A stretch of DNA of 64,000 nucleotides from NCBI RefSeq assembly GCF_036785885.1, contig NC_092323.1, positions 5,868,501-5,932,500 on the forward strand, read 5' to 3'. Shown here piece after piece: positions 12,620 to 25,058 of the stretch. The notes below the pieces were generated by a model. The model saw only the letters and a list, made by a program, of their open reading frames with translations. It had not been told where the DNA came from and searched no databases. Within the stretch, counting starts at the first letter, position 1, and the number at the start of each line of letters is the position of its first letter. The translations under genes were made by a program, and so were the position numbers. Origin of the DNA: Coffea arabica (lineage: Eukaryota; Streptophyta; Magnoliopsida; Gentianales; Rubiaceae).

Positions 12620-14321
12620 TTGGTAATGTGCGTGTCAACACAAATAAGTTTAGTCCTTTGCCAATGATCAGGAGGCGAACAATTAGATTACTCCTATTTA
12701 TCCATCTTTCAAATTTTGACATTTTGCTCGCTCCACCAGCTGCTGCTGTTGGTTGCATGTAAAATAAATTTTTTTTTTTTTGGGGTTTTGGCATGTAAAA
12801 TGTAATTGTTTGTGTTATAAGTTTCATGTGCAACCTGAAAACTTGAAAGGAATCAACAATTTGAGACGTGTCGTGGAAGTTTTAATTTCTGCACGAGGAA
12901 GATAAAAACTTGGAAACTACTAAAGTGCTGCCCGGATTGGCATACAGATTAGTACTATTATTCTGTACCTAATCATTGATATCCTATATATTACTCTACA
13001 AACTCTGGGACCCTTTCATGGGAGTCGAGCAATTCTTTTTCCTTGTGGTGAGGCTACATTTCAATTTGAATCGTCACATGAAATTTGTCAAATCAACTTA
13101 TAAGTTGATTAAAAATCTTTATTCTTGTTGAAGTCGATTGAACTTCAATCTCCAGGAACTTTAAATCAATTGCCGACAGTCCCTAGAACAAAGTTTTGTA
13201 TACGCACCTGTTAAGTCATCTGACAAATATTTGCTAGCGTCATTCAAAAGCCCCTGGATGAATTTCTAACGAATATGGGGCAAATATGTGCTAGCGATGT
13301 CAAGGCTGTAAACAAACCAAATTCTTAACGAATAGTCAGTCAGGGTTTGATTCGAGTTAAATTCGAACTCAAGCTTGAATCCAATTAATAATTAGGATTC
13401 GACTATGGTTCAAAATCTCGTTTTGAATTTGCAAGTATTTAGCTCGTTTAGGCTCAACAAAGCTCCACTAACTTTTTATATATTTTTTAAAAATATGTGT
13501 TTGTTTTTATTTTATGTAAAAAATATATTTCTCTACTATTTTGTCATATAGAAATTATACATGCATTATTACTAAAAATTTAGAAAAATATGAGTTTTCA
13601 AATCCAACTCGAACCCAAATTTATAGCTCGTGTAGAATTCGAACTTGATTTCAATTTCAAAACAAAAAATTCCAATCGAGTTTAATACCTCGAATTTTGG
13701 ATTCGCTTCAATTCTTTTACAGTCTGACAATGACGCCCAGAATGCTCTTGAATCTCAATCCAATATAATGGTATGGTTACTCCAGTGGATTTATCCCTCG
13801 TGAATAAAAATGGGGAACTGATTTTCTAATACCAATGGGCACTAGATTAGCAAAGAATCATAAATATTGATCCTTTTTTGTAACTACGCTAATATTGGGT
13901 GATATAACAAATTTTATTTTTAACTAGGCCCAATTTAGAAATGCCGTTTAAGCTCACGAGAAATGAGTAAATCTCTTCAATTCTTACCTTCTACCAAATG
14001 TACGAGTGAGAGAGAGAGAGAGAGGACTTAAAGAGTTGTTTTTCAAAAAAAAAAAAAATTGAAAGAGTTAATTAAAAGTTTGGGGCCTTGGTTTTGGGTG
14101 GTTTTTGGGGGGAGGGGGGAAAGGTCGGGGGTTAAAGTGAAATTACACATAGTTATTATAGTGGCAAGTGGGAAGCTGCAGGCCGCAACGTTATTATATT
14201 GGCAAGTGTTGCCAATGATCAAGTGACGGTGTTTATTCATTTGGCATCTTTCTCCTCGAGTAGTTAAGTTGAAGTCGGGGAATAGATCACAGAACCAGAG
14301 AGCTCCAACAACACCATCGCA
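12620..14321. other. Intergenic: IRX15 3' side to dioxygenase promoter
   Basis: This holds the IRX15-like 3' UTR and the dioxygenase promoter. No gene is seen. A GA dinucleotide run lies at 14008-14024 and G-rich runs near 14100. A possible hAT-like element is listed separately. Confidence 0.55.
13293..13726. mobile_element. Possible hAT-like MITE remnant
   Basis: The left end AAGGCTGTAAAC and the right end, reversed as CAGACTGTAAAAG, form a short imperfect inverted repeat around AT-rich sequence rich in TCGAATT/AATTCGA words. Many plant hAT MITEs begin with CTGTAAAC. I do not see a clean 8-bp duplication, so this is tentative. Confidence 0.4.
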
Positions 14322-17300
14322 ATGACCACCGACTTTAAAACCCTCCCCCTTATAGGTAACAAATTTCTTTCACAAAACCCAAGAATTCTTTTCCCGTCAT
14401 TTTCTTTTTGCCATTTGTTGCATAATTTATCCACTATAGTTAGCCACCCTGCAAAGATAAGGAGATTAAAGGAAAAACATGACCATGGTTTCTTTCCTAA
14501 TAGTTTTATTTTATGCAGTTTCTTTCCTAAGTTGAGGAACACAGAACAAAAGTAGCAGGGAAAAGGCTAGTTATGTTATAGTAGTTTAGTTACATTGATT
14601 GGATACAGGGAATGGGAATACTCAGTCGTTTTCCGGCTTCGTCACCCCGGGAGGAAAAGGGATCTCTACTGTTGTATTTATCTGTAATTGTCAGCGCAAG
14701 GTTTTGAATATCCAAATCGGTATTTTGGTCTCTTTTTGCTGCCATTGTTGAACATATCCCTGCTGAATATTTTACGATTTCACTCAAAAGAAAATTGTAT
14801 TATCACCAGTTAAGGTCCTAAAGTTTCAATTTCTTTCTCTGAAAAAAAAAAAAACTCTTGGATGTTGGTCATAAAGGTTACGCTACTTGGTTGAGTGCTA
14901 CTACTAGTATATGAGAACTGACATTTGCTCGTCTCAGTTGTTTGCTTCTTCTGCTTCTTTGTTTGAATCTTGCCTAGATGTTAGTCCTCTTTTGGAGAAA
15001 TGGGATGATCCAATCATGGCTCAAGACAAAGGCGTGGCCGATGTTGTGCGACAGTTGGGTCAGGCATGTAAAGAAGCAGGATTTTTTTACGTGGTAATTT
15101 ATTATGCTTAAATGACTTTTTCGTGGTCTTTGACTATGCATACTTATAACGAGAAAGCATGTAGCATTTCTTGATTAAAGTATCGAGACATTTAGATTGT
15201 TCTACGCTGGTTTATTTTAGTGGCTTAGATGGCAACCAATTTTAGTTTACTGGCATATGAATGCAAAACCAGAACTGCTAGGGTTCATGAATTTAGGAGG
15301 CTGCATTACTAGTTGAATATTTTCATCTCTGTCTTTTACCTAGGCATGTAGGTAGAAGATGGTCCTGTTAGAGTTCGTTCATCTCCACCTGTTTGAACTG
15401 CTTCACAAGTATAATTTGATTTCTTTGCGTTACTTTAGTTTTGAGTCACTCACAAGGTACTTGGAATACCTACAGCCTCTTCTTTTCAACCTCTCTGCTT
15501 CTCATTCTGCTATTATATATATGCCTAAAGTTGACTTTGGATTGCACAGAAGGGCCACGGCATCCCTGATTCCCTTGTCAAAGAGGTCAGAAACATAGCA
15601 CATAGATACTTTGATTTACCTTATGAGGAGAAAATCAAGATCAAACTCTCTGCAACAACTGGATACAGGTTTGCTTCTTGTGGAAAAATTTGATATCTAG
15701 TAGGCTATATGTAGGGTCAATATTTTAGTTCCGATTCAGGCTTCATCCTTTTATTTCTTACTAGGATAACTTAACATTTTGATTGCAGAGGATATCAGCA
15801 TGTTGGAGAAAATATAACCAAAGGGGTACCTGATATGCATGAAGCTATTGATGTAGGTTTTACTTTGCTCTAGGTCGTACTATCATGGAGATTATTCTAT
15901 ATATGTACTTTGCCTTGCTGAGTTTGAATTTTTGGTAATTACAAATTTTAATCACTCATTAACCTGGTAAAACATATATTTACAAACCTCTGCTGGCTAT
16001 AAATCTGGTAATCTATCTGTAGAATGAATGGCCTTGTGAACGCTCAATCGGTCCTGCCAATGGGTGTGCAAGTTGATGCTGAGTTGAATTTGCCTGCCTA
16101 CCTTATTAAGGCTTTCTGTGTTGGGGACTTTATCTTACACCTGCTGTTCTAGATGTTATTTGGACATGTTTTTATCATAGTGAAAAACCAAATAGACGCT
16201 GCCATGGGAAAGAACTGGGGATGCTTGGGTTTGAATATTCCTTGACAACAAGCTGTTACCGACTTAATGCGTCTTACTAAGTTTATATGATAATTCCAGG
16301 GTCATTTTTTGAGATTAGTGAAGGAGAGGGACATGCTGAAGCCATTAGGCGTTGTACATATGCTGCATCTGTTGTACATAGTGTCTTCATGAATTCAACA
16401 TCTCATAATATGCATTATCTTTCCTTTTTAACATTTTTATGCAGAAAATTATGTTTTCTGTATTCATGATTCAAATAAAACTTGCTCCTCAATTACATGA
16501 AAAATGAGACTAAAACTGCAATGAAGCTAGATGTTTTCTTCTGCTTCTTAGTTCTGGAAAATTTTAGAATAATATAAACTGTATCTTTTTCTGTTTATGT
16601 TCAACCTCTATTTTTCTCATTTTCCTTTTTTTTTTTTTGTTTTGGAGAATATCTATGGTGATCACAATGATATAGTGGACCATATTTTGGAGCTTTATAT
16701 TTTGCAAGCAAAGAATCTGGATGGGGTTCATGTTAGCTTTGATGCTATCATTATGCTCTTGTAGCTCTTGCAGTTTTCCTCATCAATTTAATCCTTCAGA
16801 TCATTTTCAGTCTTTTCCTTTTGGATAACAGTGCTATAAAGAAGTCACAAAAGGAATGTATGGAGCTCTTGGTGAAACTATGCAAGGTTCTAATGTTTGG
16901 TATGTGAGAAGCCAAACTGTTGTCTTTTATGGATATGGCATGAAGTTGAACACCATTGAAGGTTACAAGTGCTTATCCAAACAAGAAAGAAAGGGAAAAA
17001 GAAAAAAAAATAAAAAAGGAACTCGACAACCTATCACAATTTATTCTCTCTCTCTCTCTCATCCAAAAACACAGGCACAACATTCTAGTATTTACCTGCT
17101 TGGTAAGCTTGTTATTTTTATGGAAGCATGAGTACTGCCTGCACATGGTAACAAGTATGTTTCCTGGTGTAAATGACACATTGTTACCTTCTGTAGGCCA
17201 AGTCATCCGCCGAATTTCAAAAAATTGATGGAGGAGTATGTCAACCTTTGCACAGGTGCATTTTGAGTGAAATTATATACCATTAGCTGGGTTATTGCTT

Positions 17301-18403
17301 TATCTCTGACTCCAGTCCACTGAATCTGACTTGGATGCTAAACGTCGACAGAGCTGTCTAGAAAAATTATGCGGGGAATAGCTCTGGCATTGGGTGGATC
17401 ACCAGTTGAATTTGAAGGGACAAGAGCCGGTGATCCATTTTGGGTGCTGCGTATAATTGGCTATCCTGGTGTCTCCCCTGCAAATGGCCAAGACATGCCA
17501 AAAAATGATATTGGATGGTGAGATTGCTGAAGATGGATTTCATCTTCTTTTATTTCACTTCTAGCACTTGATTGATGTGATTTTGTGCTTGTTTATGCCT
17601 TTTATCCAAATGAACGCAGTGGAGCTCATACGGACTATGGTAAGATTCCCCATCCTGGTTTGGTGTAAGCATGAGGTGTTCTTATTTGTACGTGAAGATG
17701 ATCTCTTGTTCTATACCAGGTCTGCTGACGTTAGTCAATCAAGATGATGGTATTACTGCTCTTCAGGTATCGCCCTCCTGTCTACTTTCTTTTTTATTTG
17801 CCTTCATTTTTTAGCATTAGTGTGTATCCTGAAGTTCTTCGTGTTATACTTAGGTCTGTTTCATTAGTTTCTGCTTGAAATATACATGTTTCTCTGGTTT
17901 TTCATTGTCACTACTCTGCACTATTAAACTAGTCCCTTTGTAGGTAAAAAACCTTTCCGGAGAGTGGATATCAGCACCACCCATTCCTGGGACATTTGTT
18001 TGCAATATCGGTGACATGCTCAAGGTATACATCTCAATAATTGATTCTCCAGTGGTTTTCATACTGTCATCCGATAACTGTTCTTAATATTTGGGGAATC
18101 TTCAGATTCTATCCAATGGCTTTTATGAATCAACATTGCATCGGGTGACTAACAACTCTCCCATTTATCGTGTCTGCGTGGCCTACTTTTATGAGGTAAT
18201 CCTCTCTCTTAATTTTCCTTTTTTATTTTGATTCAGCTTCTTAATCAATCTCCTTGGTTTTTTCGCATGAATAGCCAAATTATGATGCTGTAATAGAGCC
18301 ATTGGATGAATGCGTAAAACAAACTGGTGGAACCAGGAGGTTTGAAGGTGCTGTTTACGGTAAACACTTGGTCAGTAAAGTCCTCACAAATTTCATATAC
18401 TGA
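14322..18403 (+). CDS. 2-oxoglutarate/Fe(II)-dependent dioxygenase (At3g50210 type), 12 exons
   Basis: Exons: 14322-14355, 14978-15093, 15550-15668, 15789-15852, 16832-16899, 17197-17255, 17352-17517, 17620-17639, 17720-17766, 17944-18024, 18106-18195, 18275-18403. All joins are GT-AG and in frame, giving 330 residues. The N-terminal DIOX_N part (FKTLPLIDVSPLL, GFFYVKGHGI) is followed by the 2OG-FeII domain. Iron ligands are His212, Asp214 (GAHTDYG) and His270 (STLHRV); Arg280 in YRVCV fits the 2-oxoglutarate contact. The family is soluble and oxidises small molecules; the substrate of this subgroup (At3g50210, At3g49630) is not known to me. The tiny exon 1 (34 bases) sets the start. The gene lies next to IRX15 as in Arabidopsis. 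A tandem-duplication breakpoint falls in intron 5 near 17014, but this copy is whole. Confidence 0.93.
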
Positions 18404-18869
18404 GGAATAAGTCTCCCCATTATGTCTGTTTCGACTGAATTTTGGGGATTTCATCTGTTAGCCTTTGAAAGAATGTACAATAATATCTTGTGTTTATTGG
18501 ATTAAGTTGTCGGTTGATTTAGGATGACATGGCCTCATCAATTTCTCGGAGTTTTTTGAACTCTGTACCTAGTTGATCCCCGATTCTTTCATTTGATTTT
18601 GCCTTGAATTGTGCAATTATTTTGGCGTATCAGTAGTATTCATAAAGCACCCTCAACTTTGTAACATGAATATAAGCTGGTTGGCTTAGGCTTAGGCTTT
18701 AACCATGCATTAATGACAGCGATGGTTTAGTGTATACACTTATAAAAAATTTCGCTTACGGAGGAAGATTTTATCCTCCAGCTTCTGACAACAAAATACA
18801 TACATACACTTAATATTACGGCGTAATGATAAGGTAGGCACTTAGGCGGCTGGCTGCCGACACCGAAAT
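18404..18869. other. Intergenic between convergent genes
   Basis: This short stretch holds the 3' UTRs of the dioxygenase (rightward) and the Pro-rich LRR gene (leftward). Around 18745 it is the empty counterpart of the Stowaway insertion at 40026-40354 in the duplicate. Confidence 0.6.
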
Positions 18870-20570
18870 TCACGAGCCTGGCCCTTTTAAAGCAGCATAT
18901 GTCGGCGATGGAGGCCTTGGCCGCTTGGGCACATGATCGGATGTCTGTGGTGGGCCCTTAGAAACATAAATGCCGCAAGGCACGTAGTAGAGCCATTTCG
19001 GGTCCGGGCAGGTACAGCGCCTTGAGAAGAAAGCCTCGCATTCCTCCGGGCTTCTTTGGCAAGGAAGGTCTAGAATGCAATTCATGGTTACGTTCAGGAC
19101 TTTCTTCTCGATTAACTTCCTGCATTCTGGTCCGACTTGAGTGAAGTAATTGAACTTGAGGTCCAGTACCTCCAGGTCGCCCAGGATGCACAAGCTCTCT
19201 GGAACCGCCCCGTAGAATTGGTTGTACGACAAGTTCAGCTGCTGAATATCTTTCAAGCATCCGAATGATTGTGGAATGGGACCTGTCAATTGGTTTATGC
19301 TGACATCCACAATATGTGTTTTATTCAGAAACCCAATCTCATACGGTAGGCAACCGGAGAGACTGTTGTTTAAGAAAAGAACCTCGAGGAGATTTCTGGA
19401 AGTTTGGCCAATGCTCCTGGGGATTGGGCCGGTTAATTCGTTGTTTGCAAAGGTGAGATAGAGTACAGGGGTTTGGCCAAGATTGTCGGGGATGTTTCCA
19501 GAGAATGCGTTGTTGTTGAGGAAGAGTACGTCCAGGTCTAGTGTGAAGGCTTGAGGCGGGATTGTCCCTGTTAACTGGTTGAACCTGACGTCCAGGTATG
19601 TCAAGTTGGTTGCCCCTAGGGCTGCTGCGGGGAAAGCTCCTACGAGCTTGTTGTTGCTCAGGTCGAACTCGAAGAAGTTTGGAAGTTTGGATATTCCAAA
19701 GGGAATGTCACCTGTGAAGTTGTTGGAGTTGACGTGGAAGATTACCAGGTCCTTGAGATCTTCAACGAAGTCTGTTGCAACGAGTGGACAGCCAGGTCCG
19801 CCGTTAAAGTTGAAGCCATTGAAATTGACGCCAACGACTCTAAACTTGTTATCTTTGGTGCTTCTGTCGCATACGAAGCCTTTGTATTTGGATTTGTCGT
19901 AACAGATGCGGTTGCCCGTCCAGGTTTTGGTGACGCCAAAAGGGTCGTACTTTATTCTCCTTTTGAACCTTCGGATTACTTGGATGGCCATTTTTAGTTC
20001 CTTGGAAAGAGTAAATGGAGGTGGCGGTGGCGGTGGTGGAGGTGGGGGTGGGGGTGGGGGTGGTGGTGACGGAGGTGGGGGTGGTGGTGGTGGACAGGGA
20101 GGAGGGGGCGGTGGCGGCGGGGGTGGACAGGGTGGAGGTGGGGGTGGGGGCGGAGGTGGACAGGGCGGAGGGGGTGGTGGTGGACAGGGAGGAGGTGGTG
20201 GAGGTGGGGGTGGCGGCGGAGGTGGACAGGGAGGCGGAGGGGGTGGTGGTGGACAGGGAGGCGGGGGCGGTGGCGGAGGTGGTGGCGGGGAAGGACACTT
20301 GGCCTTGGGGGGATGCATTGGAGGATATGCGGGCTTTGGAGGGGGAGGGGGAGGGGGCTGTGGGCAATGTTGGCATTCTCCATTGTCAGGACGGTAGGCA
20401 GGGGAATAGGGAGGACTGCCAACCCCTATAACGATTTCGAGTGTTTCCCTGTTGATCGGGGTAGTTGCTGGAGTACCATTACCAACGACTTGATAAAACC
20501 AGCAAGAGTGCAGGATGACAAAGAAGACAAGAAGAGGAAATGTGAGTGAGAAAGTGCTCTCTCTCTCCAT
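18870..20570 (-). CDS. Secreted Pro-rich LRR protein (At4g06744-like), copy 1
   Basis: A single exon encodes 566 residues. I start at the ATG at 20570 (MERESTF), which opens a hydrophobic signal peptide; the upstream in-frame GTG at 20609 is not a start, and a TATATAC box at about 20613-20620 places transcription between the two. After the signal peptide comes a linker, then a Pro tract of about 115 residues broken almost only by Cys (plus strand 20016-20365), then about ten LRRs from roughly residue 235 (NFTGDIPFGISKLPN), and a Cys-rich tail (LPCQRSPEECEAF, RRCTCPDP). There is no membrane helix or kinase, so it is likely a cell-wall LRR protein related to LRX extensins. Ser-Pro4 extensin motifs are scarce, so it is not a classical LRX. 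Its duplicate is at 40477-41910. Confidence 0.9.
   Translation of the reverse strand: MERESTFSLTFPLLVFFVILHSCWFYQVVGNGTPATTPINRETLEIVIGVGSPPYSPAYRPDNGECQHCPQPPPPPPPKPAYPPMHPPKAKCPSPPPPPPPPPPPCPPPPPPPPCPPPPPPPPPPPPPCPPPPPPPCPPPPPPPPPPCPPPPPPPPPPCPPPPPPPPSPPPPPPPPPPPPPPPPPFTLSKELKMAIQVIRRFKRRIKYDPFGVTKTWTGNRICYDKSKYKGFVCDRSTKDNKFRVVGVNFNGFNFNGGPGCPLVATDFVEDLKDLVIFHVNSNNFTGDIPFGISKLPNFFEFDLSNNKLVGAFPAAALGATNLTYLDVRFNQLTGTIPPQAFTLDLDVLFLNNNAFSGNIPDNLGQTPVLYLTFANNELTGPIPRSIGQTSRNLLEVLFLNNSLSGCLPYEIGFLNKTHIVDVSINQLTGPIPQSFGCLKDIQQLNLSYNQFYGAVPESLCILGDLEVLDLKFNYFTQVGPECRKLIEKKVLNVTMNCILDLPCQRSPEECEAFFSRRCTCPDPKWLYYVPCGIYVSKGPPQTSDHVPKRPRPPSPTYAALKGPGS
20016..20365 (-). repeat. Pro-coding GGN/CCN triplet tract in LRR copy 1
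   Basis: A near-pure CCN tract on the coding strand, with TGT (Cys) at intervals, encodes blocks of 7 to 17 prolines separated by single Cys. The same place in the duplicate (41624-41705) is about four times shorter. Both remain in frame, consistent with slippage or unequal exchange in whole codons. Confidence 0.9.
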
Positions 20571-20612
20571 ATTCCAACACTTCTGATGATTGAACCCGGA
20601 AGAAGGCACAAC

Positions 20613-20620
20613 GTATATAT
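20613..20620 (-). promoter_or_regulatory. TATA box of LRR copy 1
   Basis: CATATATACG on the coding strand lies about 45 bases before the ATG at 20570, a normal spacing for a short leader. The duplicate keeps a TATATA at about 41953-41960. Confidence 0.6.
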
Positions 20621-22855
20621 GCTAATGGGGAGGGAATGGAGGACCCAATGATCGGTGAGGTTTAATGCGGGTGGTTCAGTGATTTGATCCATACTGCCAA
20701 TAAAGAGAGAGTTCGTGAGGATGACGTCCTTCAATTGTACTAGGCGCGGTTAACATTTTCTGTTGTTTTGGGCACTATGAGTGGAGCCTCCTCATGCAAT
20801 ATGTAGATTCTTTCACATACATAAATTTTTTTTTTTTTAAAAAAAAGAGATTGAAAAGATAAATAAATATGTTAAAAAATCGTAAAATGCCATTTCTGCA
20901 ATTGTGATCTACTCTCAGATAGTAATCGTCTCAGGTAGGCCACCAAAGTGACATCAGACGTTTCAAATGTTAAGTTCTCCGCTTTTTCTTTATTTAAAAG
21001 GTAGGCCGTCTTTTATTCTTTCTATTTTCTTTTCTGCTTTAAGGTGAAGAGTGTCTTTTTTTTTTTCAAAAGCTTGATTTTGATTGTAAACCTGCCCATC
21101 CGTTCCGAAAATATTTAAGATTTACCGGAAAAAAAATAAAAACTACAACTCATTAGCTACAGCTATCTTTACTCCGATCTACTCTATAAATAAGAACAAC
21201 ACTTTCACTTTAAAAAAAAAGAAAAAGAAAAAGAAAAAAGAAAGAATAATACATCGATGATGGATGTCCAATAACACGACGCACTTAGCTAGCACCTGCA
21301 ATGGCTGTGAATCCGTTCCCTTTCAAACCCAGCAAGTCAGTTGCCCCTTTCACAAAAGGCAATACCTACACAAACGGCGCAGCAAGTAGGGGATAGTGAA
21401 GGGGATAGTAACCAGTAGGACAAAACTTCGCATGATTGACCTTTCAACGAGGATCTGTCCTCTTACATATTCCTAGGACAATTGCCCTCCCAAATCCCAA
21501 TGCAATTCCGGAGGAGCCATCCCAATCGTCAATACATCATTCCAATCTTGTGCATGTGCACTTCCTCCTTGATGGCCTACTGTGTCGCAGTTGACATGCG
21601 CATCCCCAATCGTCTATTCTCAACGGCATAAACATTTTACACTCAATTTTGTATCTGCACTAACAAACTGTTCCCCTAATATATCTTTACAGGCTACTCA
21701 GATGCCAATGAAAATTAAATATCTTCAAGAGGGAACAATAGGTTCCACTCTGCCTTTCCCAGAGTTCTATAACTGCCCTTTTTTGCTGTCTTCTCTGGAA
21801 GAGTTCTATTTTCATTCCATCTTTTACTATTTTAATGCAAACTTGGGCCACAAAAAAAAGGGTTCATGAATCCACCAAGTTAAGGTTTTTAAATTTTCTG
21901 GCACAATTTCACCACCAAAGTATTCCTTTAAATTTCCTAAAGCTTTGCCTTCAACAATGATGACCATCCAATCTGCAGCCTATGTCAGATAGTGAAGCAG
22001 CAAAAAGATAAAAGAGGAAAGTAGAAAACAAGGCAGCTAAACGTGTTGCATGAAATTTCAACTGTCAGTGGCACTCGTATGGTTTCTAACTTGTCCGACA
22101 CCGGTGCGCACAGTTTTGCTAACACACTAGATTTTACTGCACTTTTGTCTACAAAGAGATGTCTAAATGCTACTGATAGGATAGACGAAAACCACTACTC
22201 TGCAAAAGGAAGGAAGATGGAACTTCATTATGATTACAAAGAGCGCTATGGTAAGAAAACTAAGCAATCTTTAACCAAATTCAATGAAGCCAAGAACAGA
22301 ATGACACTGAGGAAGCATATAGTGAAACAGTGTTTCACACTGGCAAATGTCTAAGAAATGCAAAAGCTAATACAATCAACTCAGTACAAGTTACCCTTGG
22401 AAGGCACTATTACCTCACCAACAGCACTGATCAAGCAAATAAATTTCTTCCTACTAAGCAACTCTTCAGGTGAAAGATTGTAAACAATTTTAAGCTAAAA
22501 TGCTGATAACCAAACAACAGAGTGAAGTACATTCATGATACTTTAGGACCATGATTAACAAAATTTTCCAGCTCAAAAGCCAAATAATGGCAGAAGAAGG
22601 ATAAAGTAACTTCTCTTACCTCATCACATGTCACAGGAAGAATCAAGAGGAACACTGAGGTGTTGTAATCAACTCTCATGCTGTTAACCTCCTCATTCAA
22701 CTACTCGGGCATTACTTTCACTAGTAGCAAGCTAACAGCTATTGACTAGCAGTAGAAAGAATAACAGTGTAACTCAACCTCCTCAGACACCACTTTGGCA
22801 GAATTCTATACAACAGCAAGCCTCAAATATGAAATCTCTTCCAGGACCATAAATC
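20621..22855. other. Spacer between LRR copy 1 and dihydrouridine synthase copy 1
   Basis: It contains the LRR promoter and the synthase 3' side. It has poly-A and poly-T runs and no supported gene. The matching spacer in copy 2 is 41961-44410. A 103-codon frame at 22043-22354 is open in both copies but lacks an ATG start and resembles nothing known. The minus-strand junction GAG/GTAAGAG near 22614-22620 could be a 3' UTR intron donor of the synthase. Confidence 0.5.
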
Positions 22856-24636
22856 TCATGTCGCAAATCCATTTGCAGATACCCTCTCCACTCTGCTATC
22901 CTTCACATAGAGTGGTATCCTCACACCAAGATCCCTAAGTCGATTAACCACGTCGTAGAGCAACTCAAATGTGAGTTTTGATTGTGCATTAAGGTGATCT
23001 CTTACATTTGGATGTACGCTGAACCAATCTCCTAGCATCTTATGCACATGGGAACGAATCATTCTCCATGGCACTGGATAACTCTCACAAAACTTTAAAT
23101 ATTCAACTAGTAAATCCGCCTGGTCCAGCTTTCCACCTACACAGATATCATCACTTCCTGATACCCATTCGACAGTACGGTATCCAGCAAAAAGGGCTGG
23201 GTTTTCCAGCAGAGACTCAGCTAAAAGTACCCCCTCAACCCCAGTCTCATCCAAACAGCTCTGCACATCTTCCATGTATCTTATATTCCCATTAGCCAGA
23301 ACAGGGATTCTCATGACATCTCTAACAGCCTTGATGGCATTCCAATTGGCACGAAATTTCTTCCCATCTTTTTCGTCCCTAGTTCGACCATGTACTGCCA
23401 AAAGAGCACAACCAGCATCTTCCAACATCTTGGCATAATTGATTGTGTCCTCAAAATTCGTGAAAAGTCGTATTTTGCAGGAGACTGGAACACTAAGGTT
23501 GTTTGCTAGTTTTTCTACCATAGATTTAACCAAAGATTGTCCATAAGGAAAGCTCCATAATTCCCTCGCCTAGCGATATGCTGCGGACATCTGCACGGAT
23601 GGCAAATATACAACGCTTAACTATGCCTACTTTCAACCAAACTCAACGAAAAGTGATTGTAATGATACAAGCTGACAGCAGGACAACTTCCAGATGCCAG
23701 TTACATGGAATTGCAAGGAAATTATACTCGAAAGAATTAGCCACGACAAAAAGTGAGCAATCAGTATAGTTAGAGTCAATATGGAAAAACTGTTCTAGAA
23801 TACATGTACGAGCGAATATGGATATAAATATGCAGCACTAGGTGCAATATCAGCTTAATGAAAATGCCCGTTATGTCATTCATTACTGGAGTTCCTCCTT
23901 CTACAGTAGTTAGCAATAGTAGCTAAACAAGGAAGGAAAAACATGGGTAGAAGGCATTACCCCAAATTGATGTCTACATAATCGCAGTAGGGTTCTACTC
24001 TCCGCGCAGCCTCCAACAATATATCTGGATCATTCGCACAAAATTGCACAAATAGCTGACGGTCCTCCTGTCATCATTTCTCAGCAAACTTCTCCTTAAT
24101 GAAATTCAAAACTATACAACTTCACAGACTAAGTAACAAGAAGCATAAGACAAGTAACTAAAAACAAGACCCGAAATTACCTTGCAGGTGGTAAACTCTT
24201 GAGAGCGGTACTTTTCAGTTTCGGTAAAAATACGAGAGTGAAGCATAGGGGTATAAGCAGCTTGAGCTCCGTACTTGCGGCAAAGCATGCGGAAGGGGAG
24301 CTCGGAGTTGTCGACCACGGGGGCCACTATGAACTTAGGTTGCCCAAGCTTCTTCCAGTGTGCCCAGGCTCTCTCGATCCGCGACTCTCTGCTCAGGTAC
24401 CCGTTTGGATTTGGGGCCGGGAGGCCGTCCAAATGGGCTGTCTCTCCTTCTGGTTCTCCTTGTGGTTCGGAACACAGGCGGTCGTCGTCGTCGCCGCCGT
24501 CTTGGTTGACGGCGACGTTGCAGTTTGACGATGAAGAGGAAGTTAGGTTTTGGATGGCCATCAAGTTATACGATGAATTGGGCGGCTGTGGGCAAATACT
24601 ACGTGTGGCGCAGAGTGGCTTCCTAATAAATCTCAT
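22856..24636 (-). pseudogene. tRNA-dihydrouridine synthase (Dus1 type), copy 1, frameshifted
   Basis: The three-exon layout is 24636-24181, 24067-23961, 23590-22856, as in the intact copy at 44411-46157. Compared with it, exon 3 lacks four bases (GAAG on the plus strand, near 23535), which shifts the frame just after the FLMDNL motif and soon meets a stop. Conserved positions also changed: [10 protein letters not shown] is APVVDNSELP, EDRPLF is EDRQLF and CPQRIA is CPQHIA. The catalytic-Cys motif NLGCP lies before the shift; the C-terminal half of the barrel and the tRNA-binding helical domain lie after it. A full-length enzyme is therefore unlikely, although the downstream frame stays open for 225 codons, which suggests a recent break. 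An assembly error in those four bases would reverse the call. Confidence 0.85.
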
Positions 24637-24777
24637 AAGGAGGCGATGAAGGCTGGGGAGGGTACGCAGCCCATGACCACCCTGGAAGTTGGTGGGGAAA
24701 TTTTTCCTTCAGTTTATTTGGAGGGAGGAGGCGGGGACCCCGCGGGATTATAGCTGTTTAGATGGGTGAAAAAAATC

Positions 24778-24994
24778 GGATCCGGGGCAGGAAGGCTACG
24801 TGTATTTTGCACGCGCGTAACTCGATTTACACACAGATATAATTTATTTTCAATAACGTGTAACTCAAAAATAAAATTTTTTGAATTCCACACATATTGT
24901 AAAAAATGAGGTATAAAATAAAATCTGGACCTTACAATTTTTTTGATCAAATCTTGACCATGAACTGTCAGGAACGGCCGTAGAACCCTCTTCC
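24778..24994. mobile_element. 217-bp MITE, 9-bp duplication, only in copy 1
   Basis: Flanked by AAAAAAATC at 24769-24777 and 24995-25003. The duplicate has a single AAAAAAATC at about 46293-46301 with nothing inserted, which fixes the borders. Ends are weakly inverted (GGATCCGGGG / GGAAGAGGGT). The interior shares TTTTTTGATCAAATCTTGA and GAACTGTC words with the elements at 25059-25316 and about 49190-49470. The 9-bp duplication suggests a Mutator-like source. Confidence 0.85.
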
Positions 24995-25058
24995 AAAAAA
25001 ATCAAATCTTTTCTTCAGACGAGGATAGGGTTGTTTTGGAGTTGAGGCTCCAAATTGA

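Noticed and set aside
19906-20397. 163-codon glycine-rich open frame on the plus strand
   Set aside because: It is the antisense of the Pro/Cys tract of LRR copy 1; GGN repeats read backwards from CCN. No plausible start or signal peptide.
20571-20609. Upstream start for LRR copy 1 giving MPSSGFNHQ
   Set aside because: The first codon is GTG, not ATG, and it lies just inside the TATA box. The ATG at 20570 opens a signal peptide.
22043-22354. 103-codon frame also open at 43614-43925
   Set aside because: It has no ATG start and no family features; it is open in both copies simply because the copies are recent duplicates.
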